In this document: piece after piece, positions 1 to 24,247 of the stretch
Layout of the letters: each line of letters opens with the position of its first letter
Position numbering within the stretch: position 1 is the stretch's first letter
Assembly (NCBI GenBank): GCA_024036415.1
Contig: JAMWET010003914.1
Coordinates: 280,001 to 344,000 of the forward strand
Length of the DNA stretch: 64,000 nt
Origin: Prochilodus magdalenae
Taxonomy: Eukaryota; Chordata; Actinopteri; Characiformes; Prochilodontidae
Reading direction: 5' to 3'
The notes under the pieces: model-generated
Seen by the model: only the letters and a program-made list of their open reading frames with translations
Told to the model about the DNA's origin: nothing
Database searches by the model: none
Program-made: the position numbers and the translations under genes

Positions 1-25
1 CCTGCTCTGCACACAAACACATTTA

Positions 26-283
26 TATATTGTCGCTGTCCAAAGAAAAACAAGTATCTCCAAAAGGACAACTTTACAGGAGGGGCCAAAAAACCTCATT
101 TAACTTTAATGTAAATCAATGGAACCAGAAATCTTTCCAAACAGTTTTGGGCCATTTCTGTTCATCCATTCATCATGAGATTCTCACTCAGTGTAAACAG
201 CAGCTGGTGTGTTCAAATAATGAATAAAAGTAAAAATGGACAAAAGTAGAGATACATGTTTTTCATTGGACAGCGGCGATATA
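26..283 (+). mobile_element. MITE family copy 1 (full length, ~258 bp)
   Basis: The ends are inverted: TATATTGTCGCTGTCC at the left and GGACAGCGGCGATATA at the right, each followed inward by a version of GAAAAACAwGTATCTCC. The interior has no coding capacity. The same sequence recurs at 16674-16801, 29108-29350, 43546-43765 and 44454-44665, so this is a dispersed miniature element. The TATA-like flanks make the target duplication ambiguous. Confidence 0.7.
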
Positions 284-3200
284 TGTTACTGCTAGCAACC
301 AAGTGATAGAATTAGCATGCTAGGTAATGCTAGTTACATGGCTAACTAGCATCATTTGGTGTGATTTTCATTTGAAATCATTGTAGTTCCTGGAATGTTA
401 GTTAATACCTGTTTCCTGGTGATAAAGCTCCTGATGTCCTTCTCTTCTTGGTATCAGAATATCTACAAAGTAGGAAATGTGTTAGTGCAGGTAACAGAGG
501 AAGGTGAACAGGCCATCTGAAAGGCTACATTTTCTCCAGTGTGCTAACGACTCAGATAATTACCTTCAGTACACTGATCAGCTCTGACCACGTCTGGCAC
601 TATGCATGATATTTTTTCACATTGTGATGTCAGCCTTCAGATAGCCCCCTCCCTTTCAGCCGCCAAACAAGGTGAACATGTCTAAGCAGCACCTTGTAGA
701 TTTGAATGATCTAATATACTTTTAAAGATAACAAAAACAAGTTTGCTCAAAAAATGTATGTACATAGACTGATTAATTAAAGTTATGATCAATCATTAAT
801 CTCTGCTAAAGCCTGATTACATTGATAGCGGAATTTAATGGTAAATTGATAATCCAAGTGTTACTGAGCTCTGCCTGCATTGACTGCTACATCAATGTGG
901 TGACCAGAGATTATCTCTGCCATCACCAAAGAGGTGTGTAAAGATCTAAGATTAGTGATTATTTTCTATATATTTGCATTTATTATCATATAAAAGTAAA
1001 TAACTGATCATCATGCCATTTACTTGCTTGGCCTAAACTAAAGAACTAAATATCACTAAAGTGAAAAACTACCAAACAACTACTACAAACGTGTTTAAAG
1101 CAGAGGTTTGAAATATTACATCTACTTTAACTGTACAGGGCTCAGAAATAATCAGATTTGTGTGTGTAGCGTTCTAGACTCGGCTAGGGGCCTAGATAAA
1201 AATTTACAGGTGACCTCTCCAACCAGCATTCATCACCATTATGTTACAAACATCAGACACCAACAACAAACTGGTGAAATGTAAACCTTTAATATTTTAT
1301 TACAATTATTTTATATAAACATATATAAATATAAACAACATGTAAGAAAAATTCCAAAATTTAAAAATATACTTGGGGGCCCCCACTGGACTGTTGTTGA
1401 TTGCCTGACAAATTCATGCAATAGACATTTAGTTTAATATCCAAAAGGACCAGCAAAGTAAAGGAGTTTTCATTACAAGGAATGTTTCGCCTTATATAAT
1501 GCCTTTGTATTTCAGGCATATATTTACATTTTATATCAAAATATTTCTACTACAGCTCAACAATTCTGACCCGGTACGTTTATGTAGTTCTGAACAGTTC
1601 ACATCAAACCACTTGGTACAATTATGTTTACGTTTCACCTGTTTAAATACTCAGAAATTTAAAATTTCCTTCCAAAGATTTTCAGAATTTCAGGTCCAGT
1701 TCTGGCAAGAATCTGCTTGGTCAAAGACACTGTATCGTAAGGCTCAGCTTTAAAATGTTTGCTAGTCTGAATTTAATATACTGACTAGAACAAACACAAC
1801 AAAAGAAAAGAAAAACCAAACTGAGAAGAAAAACTGCACAGAACAGAATCAACATGCGTATTTTAGGTATATTAATATGCCTGAGGCAAATGTCCTTTAC
1901 ATTTATTATTATTACTAGTCTGCTTAGTGGTGGACAGGCCGTCGTGAGGCTGCCGTTATCAGTGGCTCAGTGGGACGCTGGCCCAGTGTTTGCTTGGCTG
2001 CCGGACTTTGGTCTCCTCTTATCTCGGGGTGAGGTCCTGGGACCCAACCACCCCCTCCATCTCTCCATCCGTCCCTCCATCCTTCTCTTTTTCTATCTCT
2101 CCTGCTCTGTGCCACTGTGGCTATAAATAAAAATTAAGGAATTAACTCAACACAGAGGACAACAACTCTACCACGTCCACCCGGTCAGGTCTATTGACCT
2201 GGCTGTCCTGTCAGTAAAAAGATGCAATGCTGTAACAGCGCAATGCATTGGCTAGGGTCTGACCCAGCACACTGACTGGAACATGAGATTGGTGTACTGC
2301 TTGGCAGGGGGCTGTCTTGCCATACATGAGATTTGAGAGCTGATTGGTGAAGAAAAGAGGAAGTCGGGCTTTTAAAGGCAACCATTTTTGCTAAGCATCA
2401 AAGACAAGCCAGGCAAACAAGAAGCTAATCCCAACACCAAACAGTTTAGAATAACAAACACAGAAGCGCATAACCTGCCACGATACTCCAATGGACAAAA
2501 AACACACAGTAAGTAAACAAAGTTCCAGCAAGTCTTTTGCAAAACATTGATTATGACCAGACGTCCCTTTTCACATAGCCACCTATCCAAGGTAGATAGC
2601 ATACTCCAATAATGTTTTACCTAAGGGTTTGATGAACAGCTCAGAGGCCTCTTAGAAAAGACTCATTACCTTGATGACAGATAGACATGATTAAATGCAG
2701 TCCTCGCAGGTCAACTAGAGACTCTGCATATAGACACACACGTAGGGCATCCACTTGGCCTGATTCTGACATAATTGATTTGGTGAGATAGCGCCATGTT
2801 CAGATAAGCTTAGAGAATGTGCTTGTGAGTGATGTCCAAATAGCCCAGTACCTGTAGCACACAAGGCCCATTGATCAGGCTCTGTTTCATCACACAAACA
2901 CACATATAAACTGATGGAAGACTTGAGTGCAGCAAGATGCTGAAACAAACAAAGGTCAACAGGCAAGATAGGTCACCTTCAGGGTCTTTAAGGGAATAAA
3001 TAATTATTTTTTCAGTGTTTGGAAGCTTTATATCTGGTTTCAAAAGTCAAATCTAGGGATGCATATTACAAATTAGAGGGTGAACTAAAGTGTGTTTATC
3101 TGCCTCTATTATTCTCAGCAAGCTCGCTTTCAGTTTGTCACAGAAACCTGCAGGGACATTTTTACACATTTCCTACATTTAGTCTTTGAAGGCGATATAG

Positions 3201-4216
3201 CAGTTCCTGCTTTTCAGCATCCAAGTATCCACAGCATTCCTGGACCCATGGTGGTCAGGCCATTGTTCTGAAACCACCAGCAGCTTCTGTGTGTCTCCTT
3301 TTCTCAGTGAGGAGCTTTTTGAACACCTGCACCTCCTTACAGATATCCATACTGTTATGGTGTCTTCTCACAGGGGAAGGCTGGACAGAAACACCCGTGG
3401 ATGTTCTCAGACCTGGAGCAGGAGAGGAGTCTAGTTTTATCACTAGATTTAAATAATTAAAATTCTGGAAAATCCTTTTTTTCACCCCCTCAGAAGTTCT
3501 CAGAAACATCACCAAAGAAAGAAATGGCTTGAAATTAATGTCTGTTTTTGGCTGGAAATGAGAATGAAATGCTATGTTGTGCTGTATTATGCTCATACAT
3601 CTGTGGCTATTAAATGAAATGATAATGAGAACGAATAGAGGAGAAGCAAAAGATAAACGACAGCCACTGGAGATGGATATTCTGACACTTTTCCACAGAC
3701 TGGTTTGGAGATGGCTTCATCTTGACTGGTCTTCCTGGAGCCGTGGGTCCGGCTGGACAGTGCCCCACAGGAAGACGGGCCAGAAGGGACCAGCAGGGGC
3801 CAATGACCTCCTACAGTCCAAGAGTCTGCTCAGGCATGCAAGACATGTAGGAGGCTAACTAAGACAGATTTGAGAATGTATATAGAGCATACAAACACAT
3901 ATGTAGAGTTATCTCAAACCATTACATTCCACCATCTACTGTCTCTACCGTAAGGCTCTCAGCCCACTCTCTCGGAAAACAATTGGAATCCTTTTCACCC
4001 CTCCCTTTCAGAAACATACAGCGTCCCTGAGTTCCGTCACTCCTCCTCCTCACTCCCTTTATATCTTCCCCCTTCCATTCCTTCAGCCAGCACCTCATTC
4101 ATACATGCACTGACAGTGTTCTGGCGCTCAGGCATTACACAGGAACTGCTAAGGAGATTCACAGAAGGTTGATTTTCGGACAGTCCTCTGCTGATGCTCC
4201 CTTATACACAAAAACA

Positions 4217-4274
4217 TACACACACACATACACACACACACACACACACGCACACACACACACATACACACACG

Positions 4275-4310
<36 letters not shown>

Positions 4311-4346
4311 TTCGCACACACACACACACACACACGCACACACACA
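4217..4346. repeat. (CA)n microsatellite, interrupted
   Basis: About 130 bp of nearly pure CA dinucleotide with scattered G and T interruptions. The long open frames on both strands across it are low-complexity artefacts. Confidence 0.95.
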
Positions 4347-4400
4347 TTTCCTCTGTTCCATACTGTTTAAATTTCCAGAATTACACTATAAAATCAAAAT

Positions 4401-5092
4401 GGTAACACTTTACAATAAGGGTACATTTATTAATGGCAGGCATTACTAAATAATTATGTAATGTTGCAATTAATCGTTAACTAATAATAGAAATAGGAAC
4501 TTCACATGATTTAAAAATGTTTCATGTAGTTTATGATCATTACTAGATACTTATGTAATGTCTGATTTAATCATTAAATAATATGTATATATAATAATGT
4601 TTGTGTTTGATTGTTCCAACTTATTATGGCCCATTTCCCCCAAAAGTTAAGGTCATAATATAATACAATGTAATATAATACATACAATATATAATAATTT
4701 TTGTATTTTTAAGCAATATTTATAATTATTTAATGTTCCCTGTAATGTAAATCATGTGTCTCGTAGGAGCTGCTCTGAAGTGCACAACAGTGTTTAATAA
4801 ATATTACATAACTAATATAAATATTACATATATGCTTTGTACATTCATTTGATATGCACTGGATAAACTTTGTTCTTGCATGCATTAATGCAGTGTTTCA
4901 ATAAAGTAACATAAGTCATGAATAATTGAAACATTACTTAAGAATTTAGTAAGGATTATAAACTTAAATAAAGTTAATCCTTATTTCTATTATTAGTCAA
5001 GGATTAATTGCTACATTACTTAACTATATAGTAATGCGTATCAACTGTCTTAAGTACCGTAAATATGTGCGCCCTTATTGTAAAGCGTTACC
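4401..5092. mobile_element. Non-autonomous hAT-like DNA transposon (692 bp)
   Basis: The element begins GGTAACACTTTACAATAAGG and ends in the inverted counterpart (CCTTATTGTAAAGCGTTACC on the + strand up to 5092, one mismatch). Inverted similarity continues inward for roughly 100 bp. The flanks are ATCAAAAT (4393-4400) and AGCAAAAT (5093-5100), an 8-bp target duplication with one mismatch, which is the hAT size. There is no transposase frame inside, so it would depend on an enzyme supplied in trans. Confidence 0.75.
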
Positions 5093-6389
5093 AGCAAAAT
5101 CAAACTCTCAGGGCCAGTTCTATCCTTCTCCGGGCCCTTAGGAAGGTTTAGTGCTGTACTGTAAATTAGATGCAAAGTAATAAAGATGATTATAGACAGT
5201 CCAACTTTCAGGCTTCTTACTGTACCACTGTGTTGACTAAGATACTCCAATGTAGTGTAGCGAGTAAAGTGTATATGTGTTAGTAGAAGGGTATAGCTGT
5301 AGCTGCTCTTCTAGTTAAGACAGGAATAATGCATAGTGAGACAAACTCTGGGATCCAGTATGCTGAAACGTTTTTAACTGTAAATGGTTTTTGAAGCACA
5401 AAAAAAACATTCAGTGATCATCAGTGCACAAATTAGCCAGTCAAAGTTAAACCTGCTTCAGCAGAAAGACTCCCTTTGGCCTGTTTGAAAGAGCAAACTC
5501 AGAAGAGTCAGGGTTCCTAACTTCCCAGCCTCAGGTAAAAACATAAAAAATAGACCTACCCTTTCCGTCATAATAGTTTGGATACTGGTAAAAGTGTTTC
5601 CCATCTTCTAACTTTGTTTTTACTTTTGTAATTTTCTTTTCTGGAATGTAATTTTTTTTGGACTTGGAACGAATAAGATTTCTGGACAACTATCCTGCTG
5701 CCTGATAAAAACTTATTTTGCATACTTTTAAACAGTGGGAGGAGACTTATTCCACCACAGTACAGTCTAAATATAGTATCTGATCAGTTCTTTTTAAATA
5801 TGACTAGGAGGAGACTGTCCAGTTGTTTATTTAAACTCTAAAATAAAAGATGATTCAGTGTTTGTTTGCAGGGTTTTTGGGCCACACTAACTCTGAATGC
5901 GTGCTGTCCTTACTCAGCATAGACCCTTCAACTCTAAGGTCACTAATATTACAGTTCTGCACAGATTATCAGCAGCCAAAAGTTACACATTAATAATTCA
6001 GCATTTCTAAAGGGGCAAAAGTGTGTTCCTTTCATGGTGGGGGTGACAAGAAATCAATAGAGCTTAATGTGTGACCTGTGGCCTGGTTGTGTTTGACGGA
6101 GCTAATGAAGCAAACTTTACTGCAGAAACCTTTATGTTTCTTTGCCCTGCATTCCAAAGGTACAATATGTGTGAATTTACAAAATAAAGAAATATCAAAG
6201 GGATAAAAATCTATTATGGAACCAGTGCGACCTTCTATTTAAATAAGCTCTCCTCTCCTTTTGAGCTCCACCGTTCCTGTGCATGTATATGTATATATTA
6301 ATAAATTTTTTAGACTACCCAAACTATCCTTAAGCTCTACTCTGCTTCAGAGCTGAAAACAGTGTTTCTGTACATCCCTACACTGAAAG

Positions 6390-6885
6390 AAGAAGACTCA
6401 ACATGATGAGCCTGAAAGGGTGTGTAGCTGTCCTGTCACGTCCCTCATGGAGACACGTCAAACCAGACTCATCAGATCAAGACCTCAACATCACTGAATG
6501 TGTTAGGGAATATTTGGATGGTGAGAAGCTGAAAATGCTAAGGCAACCTCTAAGATTGAACTCTGGAGGTGTAGAAATATCCCTGTAGGTTTTTTGGAAG
6601 AACTGAAAAGGTGTGTCAAGCTGCACTGGATGGATTATCGCAGGCCACCATTATGAACTTCTGCAGCTCCATGCTGAGACGTGTGGTATAAAAGCTATAA
6701 TGAAGAAAGAATGTGGAGGTGAATATGGCTGAATATGGATAGAAGTGTATTATATGCAGTTAATGTCGTCATAAGTCTTCTACTGATTCCCTAATAATAA
6801 TAAACTAATAGGTTGCTCTTTAAAGCTTTGAAGGGAAATGAATTGAAGGGTGGTCTCTGACTTTTGCACAGTGTTGGTATATACT
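6390..6885 (+). repeat. Probable DNA-transposon remnant
   Basis: The right end carries GGTGGTCTCTGACTTTTGCAC, the same terminal motif as the MITE at 20926-21280. The 61-codon open frame at 6403-6588 lies within this block and resembles no protein I know. I read the block as decayed repeat sequence. No left inverted end is visible. Confidence 0.4.
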
Positions 6886-7462
6886 GTAGGTATAGTAAGT
6901 AAAGGACACAGTAGTAGTAGGTATATAATCACTGACTGTATAGCCCACCTGTTTATCAGTGTGACACGCAGGTTTTAGTGCACCAGGGAGGGATTTTACA
7001 TGGTCCATTACCCAGACATAAGCTAAAATGGGCTTGGAGGTCTAACTAAGAGTAGGTGGGTATTAGGAAAATAGGACACGGATTCCTCGGCTGGTAGAAA
7101 TGTAGTCTACACAGCAAAATAAAACCTACACGATAAAGACAGATAGATAGCTTTCTCATCCTGATGTAAATTAGGTCATTTCTGGATGGAGAAAGGGATA
7201 CATCAGTAAAGGAGACTGTGGGAGATTATAACTCTCCTTATGGAGGATAAATGGGAGTGGAGTGCTCTGCCCTGCCACTCTGCCTGTCAGGCTCATGCTG
7301 GCCAGAGCCTGATATATCAGCAGTGTGATCGAGATCGCAGTACAGGCAGCAAACATGGAGACATGCCCTGTGGGCAGTACAAAGCTAAGGCCGAGTGGCT
7401 CAGTGGGTCACTGCCATGCACCCCAGATGATGGCTAGAGTCGGAGAGCTGTGGGCTTTGAGG

Positions 7463-7575
7463 ATGGAGATGGAGCCTGGAAGGAAGCAGGGTGTGATAGT
7501 AAGCCGTCTGCTTATTCTCCTCTGCCTGTATACACTGTCACTGCACACCGTGGCCTCAGCGGGGCATAGACAGAG
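7463..7575 (+). other. Candidate signal-peptide-like exon (unconfirmed)
   Basis: From ATG at 7463 the frame encodes about 37 residues: a basic N-terminus (GRKQG...SR), a hydrophobic core (LLILLCLYTLSLHTVA), then a small-residue stretch (SAG). It ends at a consensus donor, CAGAG|GTGAGA (7576). That layout fits the first coding exon of a secreted protein. I do not recognise it and cannot find a second exon, and the frame stays open upstream to 7325, so the start is uncertain. It may be chance. Confidence 0.25.
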
Positions 7576-8084
7576 GTGAGACTAGAGTAAGTGCTAAGAG
7601 AGCAGCCTTACAGGCAGTCAGTGAAAGCAGCACGTATCTAACAGTTCAGTTAGCGCGCACAGTGCAGGGCCTTCCTCATGCATCGGTCACATCTGAAACC
7701 GGAACTATGATAAACAGCCCCATAATCCTCTTATATGATTATTTTTAATGCCATTTTGATTAACTATGTGTGGGTGTAGTATTGCTGCTCCTGCTCCTCA
7801 TCTGAGACCCGCACGGAGCGGCGAGGCTCATCATCAGACAGTGATCCTGAGGAGGAAAGTGAGGAGAGAATGATGAGCTCTGGGGACGCGGATGGCGGCT
7901 GTAGGAATCTGTCAGCAATAACAACAACAGCGGAGACATTTCCGACTCAGCCCTGCGGACAATAGTGGCGTCGCGCAACGGCCTTCAGCAACGGGCAACA
8001 CATCCATCACCCCTGACATCCCAGGAGCGACTCATAGTTCAGCATTATTTATTAGCATCATTGTGTTTTTATTACTACCATTTA

Positions 8085-8086
8085 AC

Positions 8087-8135
<49 letters not shown>
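8085..8135. repeat. (AAT)n microsatellite
   Basis: About 17 AAT trinucleotides in a row. The poly-Asn and poly-Ile open frames across it are artefacts. Confidence 0.95.
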
Positions 8136-8139
<4 letters not shown>

Positions 8140-8754
8140 TAATGTGTTAGTAATATTCCAATATTTCTTGTGTTTTCAGCTCCTGGTTTGTGTTGTTATG
8201 TTAGCGCGCTGTTATTGCGCTTGTGATTATAATTATTGTCATGTTGATTGATGATTATTGATTATTGTTGTTGCGGTATAATACCGGAGTATGTTTACTG
8301 CTGCTCTGTTTTAATTGCCGGTTGATTTTGAATTTGAAGCTCGTTATTAAGACCTCAGCTGGACCACAGTGAACAGAAGCTTCGGGTATTTATCTCCATC
8401 ACATCACTGACTGCTTCATCGAAATATAGTGCCGTATTTTGTTGTATCGGAATGTAGAATTCTGATCAGTTCGGTGGGGCCGACAAGGAAGGGAATGGAA
8501 AGAACTGGGGCTTAATGATGTAACAAGTCTAAAGCAAACAATTACATGAACAGATTCTACTGAGTTGTGACGGGGACGCTGACAGTCAGTGCTGTCTTGT
8601 TCGAGAGCAGTTCTTAGTGAAGAGCAGGATCTACACACACTGCAGAGGTTTAACAACACGTCCGGAATCTAACGCTCATTTTGTCTTAGAGCCTTTCTAA
8701 TGACAACAACACACTTAACTAATAACACTGCTATATACTAACTATAACTACTAC

Positions 8755-9000
8755 TGTAATAACTACTACTAATTATAATAATACTAATAATAACGATATT
8801 TATTGTTGTTCTTGTTATTATTGTCGTTGTAATTATTGTTGTTATTATTATTGTTATTATTATTAATATTATTATTGTTGTTGTTGTTGTTGTTGTTGTA
8901 AGTATTAGTATTATTGTAAGTATTATTAGTACTAGTAGTAGTAGTAGTCATAGGAGAGATAGCAGTATTAGTAGTCGTTGTTGTTGTTGTTGTCCATTAA
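8755..9000. repeat. Degenerate ATT/TTG/AGT trinucleotide-rich tract
   Basis: Runs of TAATAA, TTATTG, TTGTTG and AGTAGT follow one another for about 250 bp. It looks like a decayed compound trinucleotide microsatellite. Confidence 0.8.
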
Positions 9001-9300
9001 TCCGTTTTTAATATCCTGAAAAAAACGTATATCACAGCCGCACACACAGACAGAACCATCATTAGCCAGTCCATTAACTCCACACACGGGACACTGTCTG
9101 AGCACACTGTTCATCAACACCAGTACAGTCAGAGAAGTGGTGTGTTAGGGCAGCATATCTATTACTGACACAGTAGACCCTCCTCACAGTGTGATACAGA
9201 CAGCGCAGCAGTGAGAGTCACAGACCGTCCGATTCAGAACTGGAACAGTGTTAGGTTTCATCTCAGTCATTACAGCCTAATTGCTACAGAGGAGCAGATA

Positions 9301-9315
9301 TAGAGAGGAAGAGAG

Positions 9316-9366
<51 letters not shown>

Positions 9367-9423
9367 GAGAGAAAGAAGGGGAGAGAAGGAGAAAGGTAGA
9401 GAGGGAGAGAGAGAATGAAACTG

Positions 9424-9474
<51 letters not shown>

Positions 9475-9590
9475 CAGACTGGGAGGGAGAGCGAGAGAAG
9501 TAGAGAAAGAGAGAAGTAGAGAGAAAGAGGGAGAGAAGGAGAGAGGTAGAGAGGGCGAGAGAGAGAGAGAAAGAAATTGGGGGAGAGGGA

Positions 9591-9629
<39 letters not shown>

Positions 9630-9641
9630 GAGGGGGGGGGG
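9301..9641 (+). repeat. Polypurine (GA)n tract upstream of gata4
   Basis: About 340 bp of almost pure purine on the + strand (GAGAGA with GGGAGA and GAAAG variants), ending in a G-run. It stops about 160 bp before the gata4 start codon. A 122-codon Ser/Leu-rich frame on the opposite strand is an artefact of the repeat. Confidence 0.95.
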
Positions 9642-9720
9642 TACATCTCCACTCAGCTCAGTTCACTCCTCCTCCTCCTGATCCAGGTGTGGGTTTTCTC
9701 CTAAGCTCAGAGACCTCGTC

Positions 9721-9762
9721 ATGTTCTCGCTGAGGACCGTCCTACGCTCTCCCGCACCCTGA
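9721..9762 (+). other. Upstream open reading frame before gata4
   Basis: An ATG at 9721 opens a 13-codon frame that stops at TGA 9760-9762, 38 bases before the gata4 ATG and in a different frame. If the transcript starts upstream of 9721 it could dampen gata4 translation. A potential acceptor (TGATCCAG) ends at 9686, so this may lie in the exon holding the start codon. Confidence 0.45.
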
Positions 9763-9800
9763 CGGCAGCAGCTCCGGCAACTGCGCGGCCTCCTCGCGCC

Positions 9801-21925
<12,125 letters not shown>

Positions 21926-23630
21926 GCATCAACTGAACGCTTTGGGCTCAGAAGCTGCACTTTCTGTGAGGACCAGCACTGGGTCTGAGACATGTCAGAC
22001 AAGGAGAGCAGAGGGGAACTGTCTGCATATCAAACTTCAAAACAAGAGGCTAAAACCAAACAAACACAACCATGAGACAATGGATGATACTGTAAAAAGA
22101 ATGGTTCTCTGAATACTTCCTACGTAGCAGGAGAACAGCAAGACCACACATTTATCAAGGATCCAAATCAGTATCACCAAACGAGCAGCAGGACTGATGA
22201 ATGTACACATACCAAATGACCTTTTAAGGCCAAAGACCCCACAATGAAGACATCTGATACCGGAGACCAAAGACAGGAACATAAAGTCTCTTGTCAAACT
22301 CTGACGGACTGACAGATTTACCCCACTGTAAAGTGCCTTAAATATTTATCAAGTGACAAACAGACAAGCATCGTTAGTTTTTACTCTGTTAGCTTTCTAG
22401 CATTTTCCACCATGCTAAATAAGCTCTCACCTCTACAGGTAAATAAGTGCTAATTCGTATGCTGGTAATGAATTTCATAAATGGCTTCTGATTTCCATAC
22501 CCCCAATGTTCTACTATGGATAACTACTCTGGGTTTACTTCTAGCTTTGGTTACGTCACTCAAACGCACACTCCCTGTCCAAGAAGCTCAGTCAGGAATA
22601 TGTTGCACATGATGAGTAATCTGGTCCATCTAGTAAGAGTGATGCCTCTTAAAGAGGACACTGAAACACGGGCCAAGCACTCCTAACATGGACTAAAGAA
22701 GCCTACTCCTAAAAGTCTGCCTAATTACATATGAAGTTATACTTGTATGCAGATACGTATTTCCCAAATATACCCATTTTATAAGTGTTATATTAGTCAG
22801 CAAACGAACTGTAGCTTTATAATATATTGTACTTTATATAGAAAACCAGGCTTGAAGCCCATCCTGTTCCCATTATTGGACTCAGGAATTACCCAAGAGG
22901 GTGTCTTAGACCACAAAACACTGTAAGCAAACTCTAATTTTTTTCTAAAAAATGTAATTTGTGTGGCCCTTTTAACATTCATGTAAAATCATGAATCAGT
23001 AATTTCGTAGGTGTCCCTTACAGGTGAACTTGCATAATGTCAGTCAAGCCACTTCACTAATGAAAAGCCAAAGATCTGTAACACTAATCTCTAAATCAAT
23101 CTTTAAAACAATGCACCAGAAATTCATCCATTTCAACTGATTGATCTATTGATTTCTTTCTTTTCCTCTTAATTTTGAGGAGAACATTTGCTGTTAATAT
23201 TTATTGAGTTAATACAGGGTCAAGTCTTTACATTCTTGTGGCACAGGGTCCGAACTCTAGGTGAAATCAGTGTAACGAGGATCCCCATTGTACTTTAAAC
23301 AGTGTTAGCTTTTTTTCCTCATTGGTTTGAGGAAAAACATTATGCTTGTGTAATTTTCCAACAGTATATGAAAGTGTATGAAATTTATCTAGACTGTGTA
23401 TAGACACCTAACTCCATTATAGGGCCTAACCTCAATGTGTGATACCATGTGAACAAGTGCAAAGGACTATCACGGGATGTGACAGTGATGATCACTAGCA
23501 TTGAACGTTTCGGTGCAGTAAATTGATCGTGCAAAAAAACAAACCATTTTTTCTTGTTGTCGTTGCCTTTGTCAGAATAACAGAATTTACGATTTGAGAA
23601 ATACAAAACAAATAAATTTGTAAAACCCTA
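21926..23630 (+). other. gata4: Probable gata4 3' UTR
   Basis: No gene is visible between the gata4 stop and the next repeats. A polyadenylation hexamer AATAAA at 23611-23616 could end the transcript, giving a ~1.7 kb 3' UTR. Earlier weak signals are possible. Confidence 0.4.
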
Positions 23631-23774
23631 CAACCCTACCTTCAAACCAAAATGGACTTCATTTCACAGTTTCATTACCTAAGAGCTGTCTGTGGTGGCA
23701 CATTCAGTTTGGGCATAAATTAAAAGGAAATTCCAGTTTTTAAAATATATAATCTGTATAATTAAATGATAAAC

Positions 23775-23880
23775 CAGCCTTTTTTCCAAAAAACTGGGAT
23801 GGTGTGACAATTGTAAATAAAAAAAGAATCCAAAGAAGTGCTAGCAATTTAAATACTACACAATTTAAATAGTACACCAT
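23775..23880 (+). repeat. Fragment of dispersed 'CCAAAAAACTGGGA' repeat
   Basis: CCAAAAAACTGGGATGGTGT followed by TGTAAATAAAAA resembles the blocks at 36472-36600, 38695 and 40575 (CCAATTCCAAAACAGTTGGG type), a common fish repeat. Diverged. Confidence 0.4.
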
Positions 23881-23984
23881 TGAGGATATTACTGCAATCC
23901 TACATCTCCTTCTGTGAGCAGATATTTTTGCGATAAGGTATTTTTGATTGAAAATAGTAAAACATGCTGAAGCTCATTCCTTCA

Positions 23985-24200
23985 GTCATCTTCTAAACCA
24001 TTTATCCTTCTGAGCTGCAGGGGGCGCTGGAAGCTCTCCCCCAGTGCTCATTGGGAAACTGAAGCACTCGGAGGAAACCAACACATACAAGGGACAACAT
24101 GCACACTCCACACAGAAAGGACCCCGGACCTCCCTGTCAGGAACTGAGTCCAGGCCCCTGCTGTAAAGCAACTGCACTGTGCTGTTTATCTGGATGCCAG
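23985..24200 (+). repeat. Fragment of a widespread teleost interspersed repeat
   Basis: TTATCCTTCTGAGCTGCAGG, GGGGGCGCTGG, CAGTGCTCATTGGG and AACATGCACACTCCACACAG follow in the order seen in a very common fish repeat. Class not assigned from this fragment. Confidence 0.5.
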
Positions 24201-24247
24201 CAACCTGTTTCAAAAGGCTGGAACCTATAATGCAGGGCAAGGGAAGC

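Larger units (their letters stand above)
1..9650. other. Gene-poor, repeat-rich region upstream of gata4
   Basis: No protein gene is recognised here on either strand. The open frames are short and do not resemble known families. The region holds a MITE copy, a CA microsatellite, a non-autonomous hAT-like element, a probable DNA-transposon remnant, trinucleotide-rich tracts and a polypurine tract, listed separately. Stretches such as 290-1850, 2130-4150 and 5100-6390 are AT-rich sequence in which I see nothing definite. A non-coding first exon and promoter for gata4 may lie here, since GATA4 genes usually have one, but I could not place it. Confidence 0.6.

Noticed and set aside
3255..3596. 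113-codon frame on the - strand
   Set aside because: No recognisable domain and no splice context; the sequence around it looks like repeat-derived DNA, which I could not classify.
4149..4405. Cys/Val- and His/Thr-rich frames on both strands
   Set aside because: Translation of the CA microsatellite.
9284..9652. 122-codon Ser/Leu-rich frame on the - strand
   Set aside because: Translation of the GA/CT repeat only.
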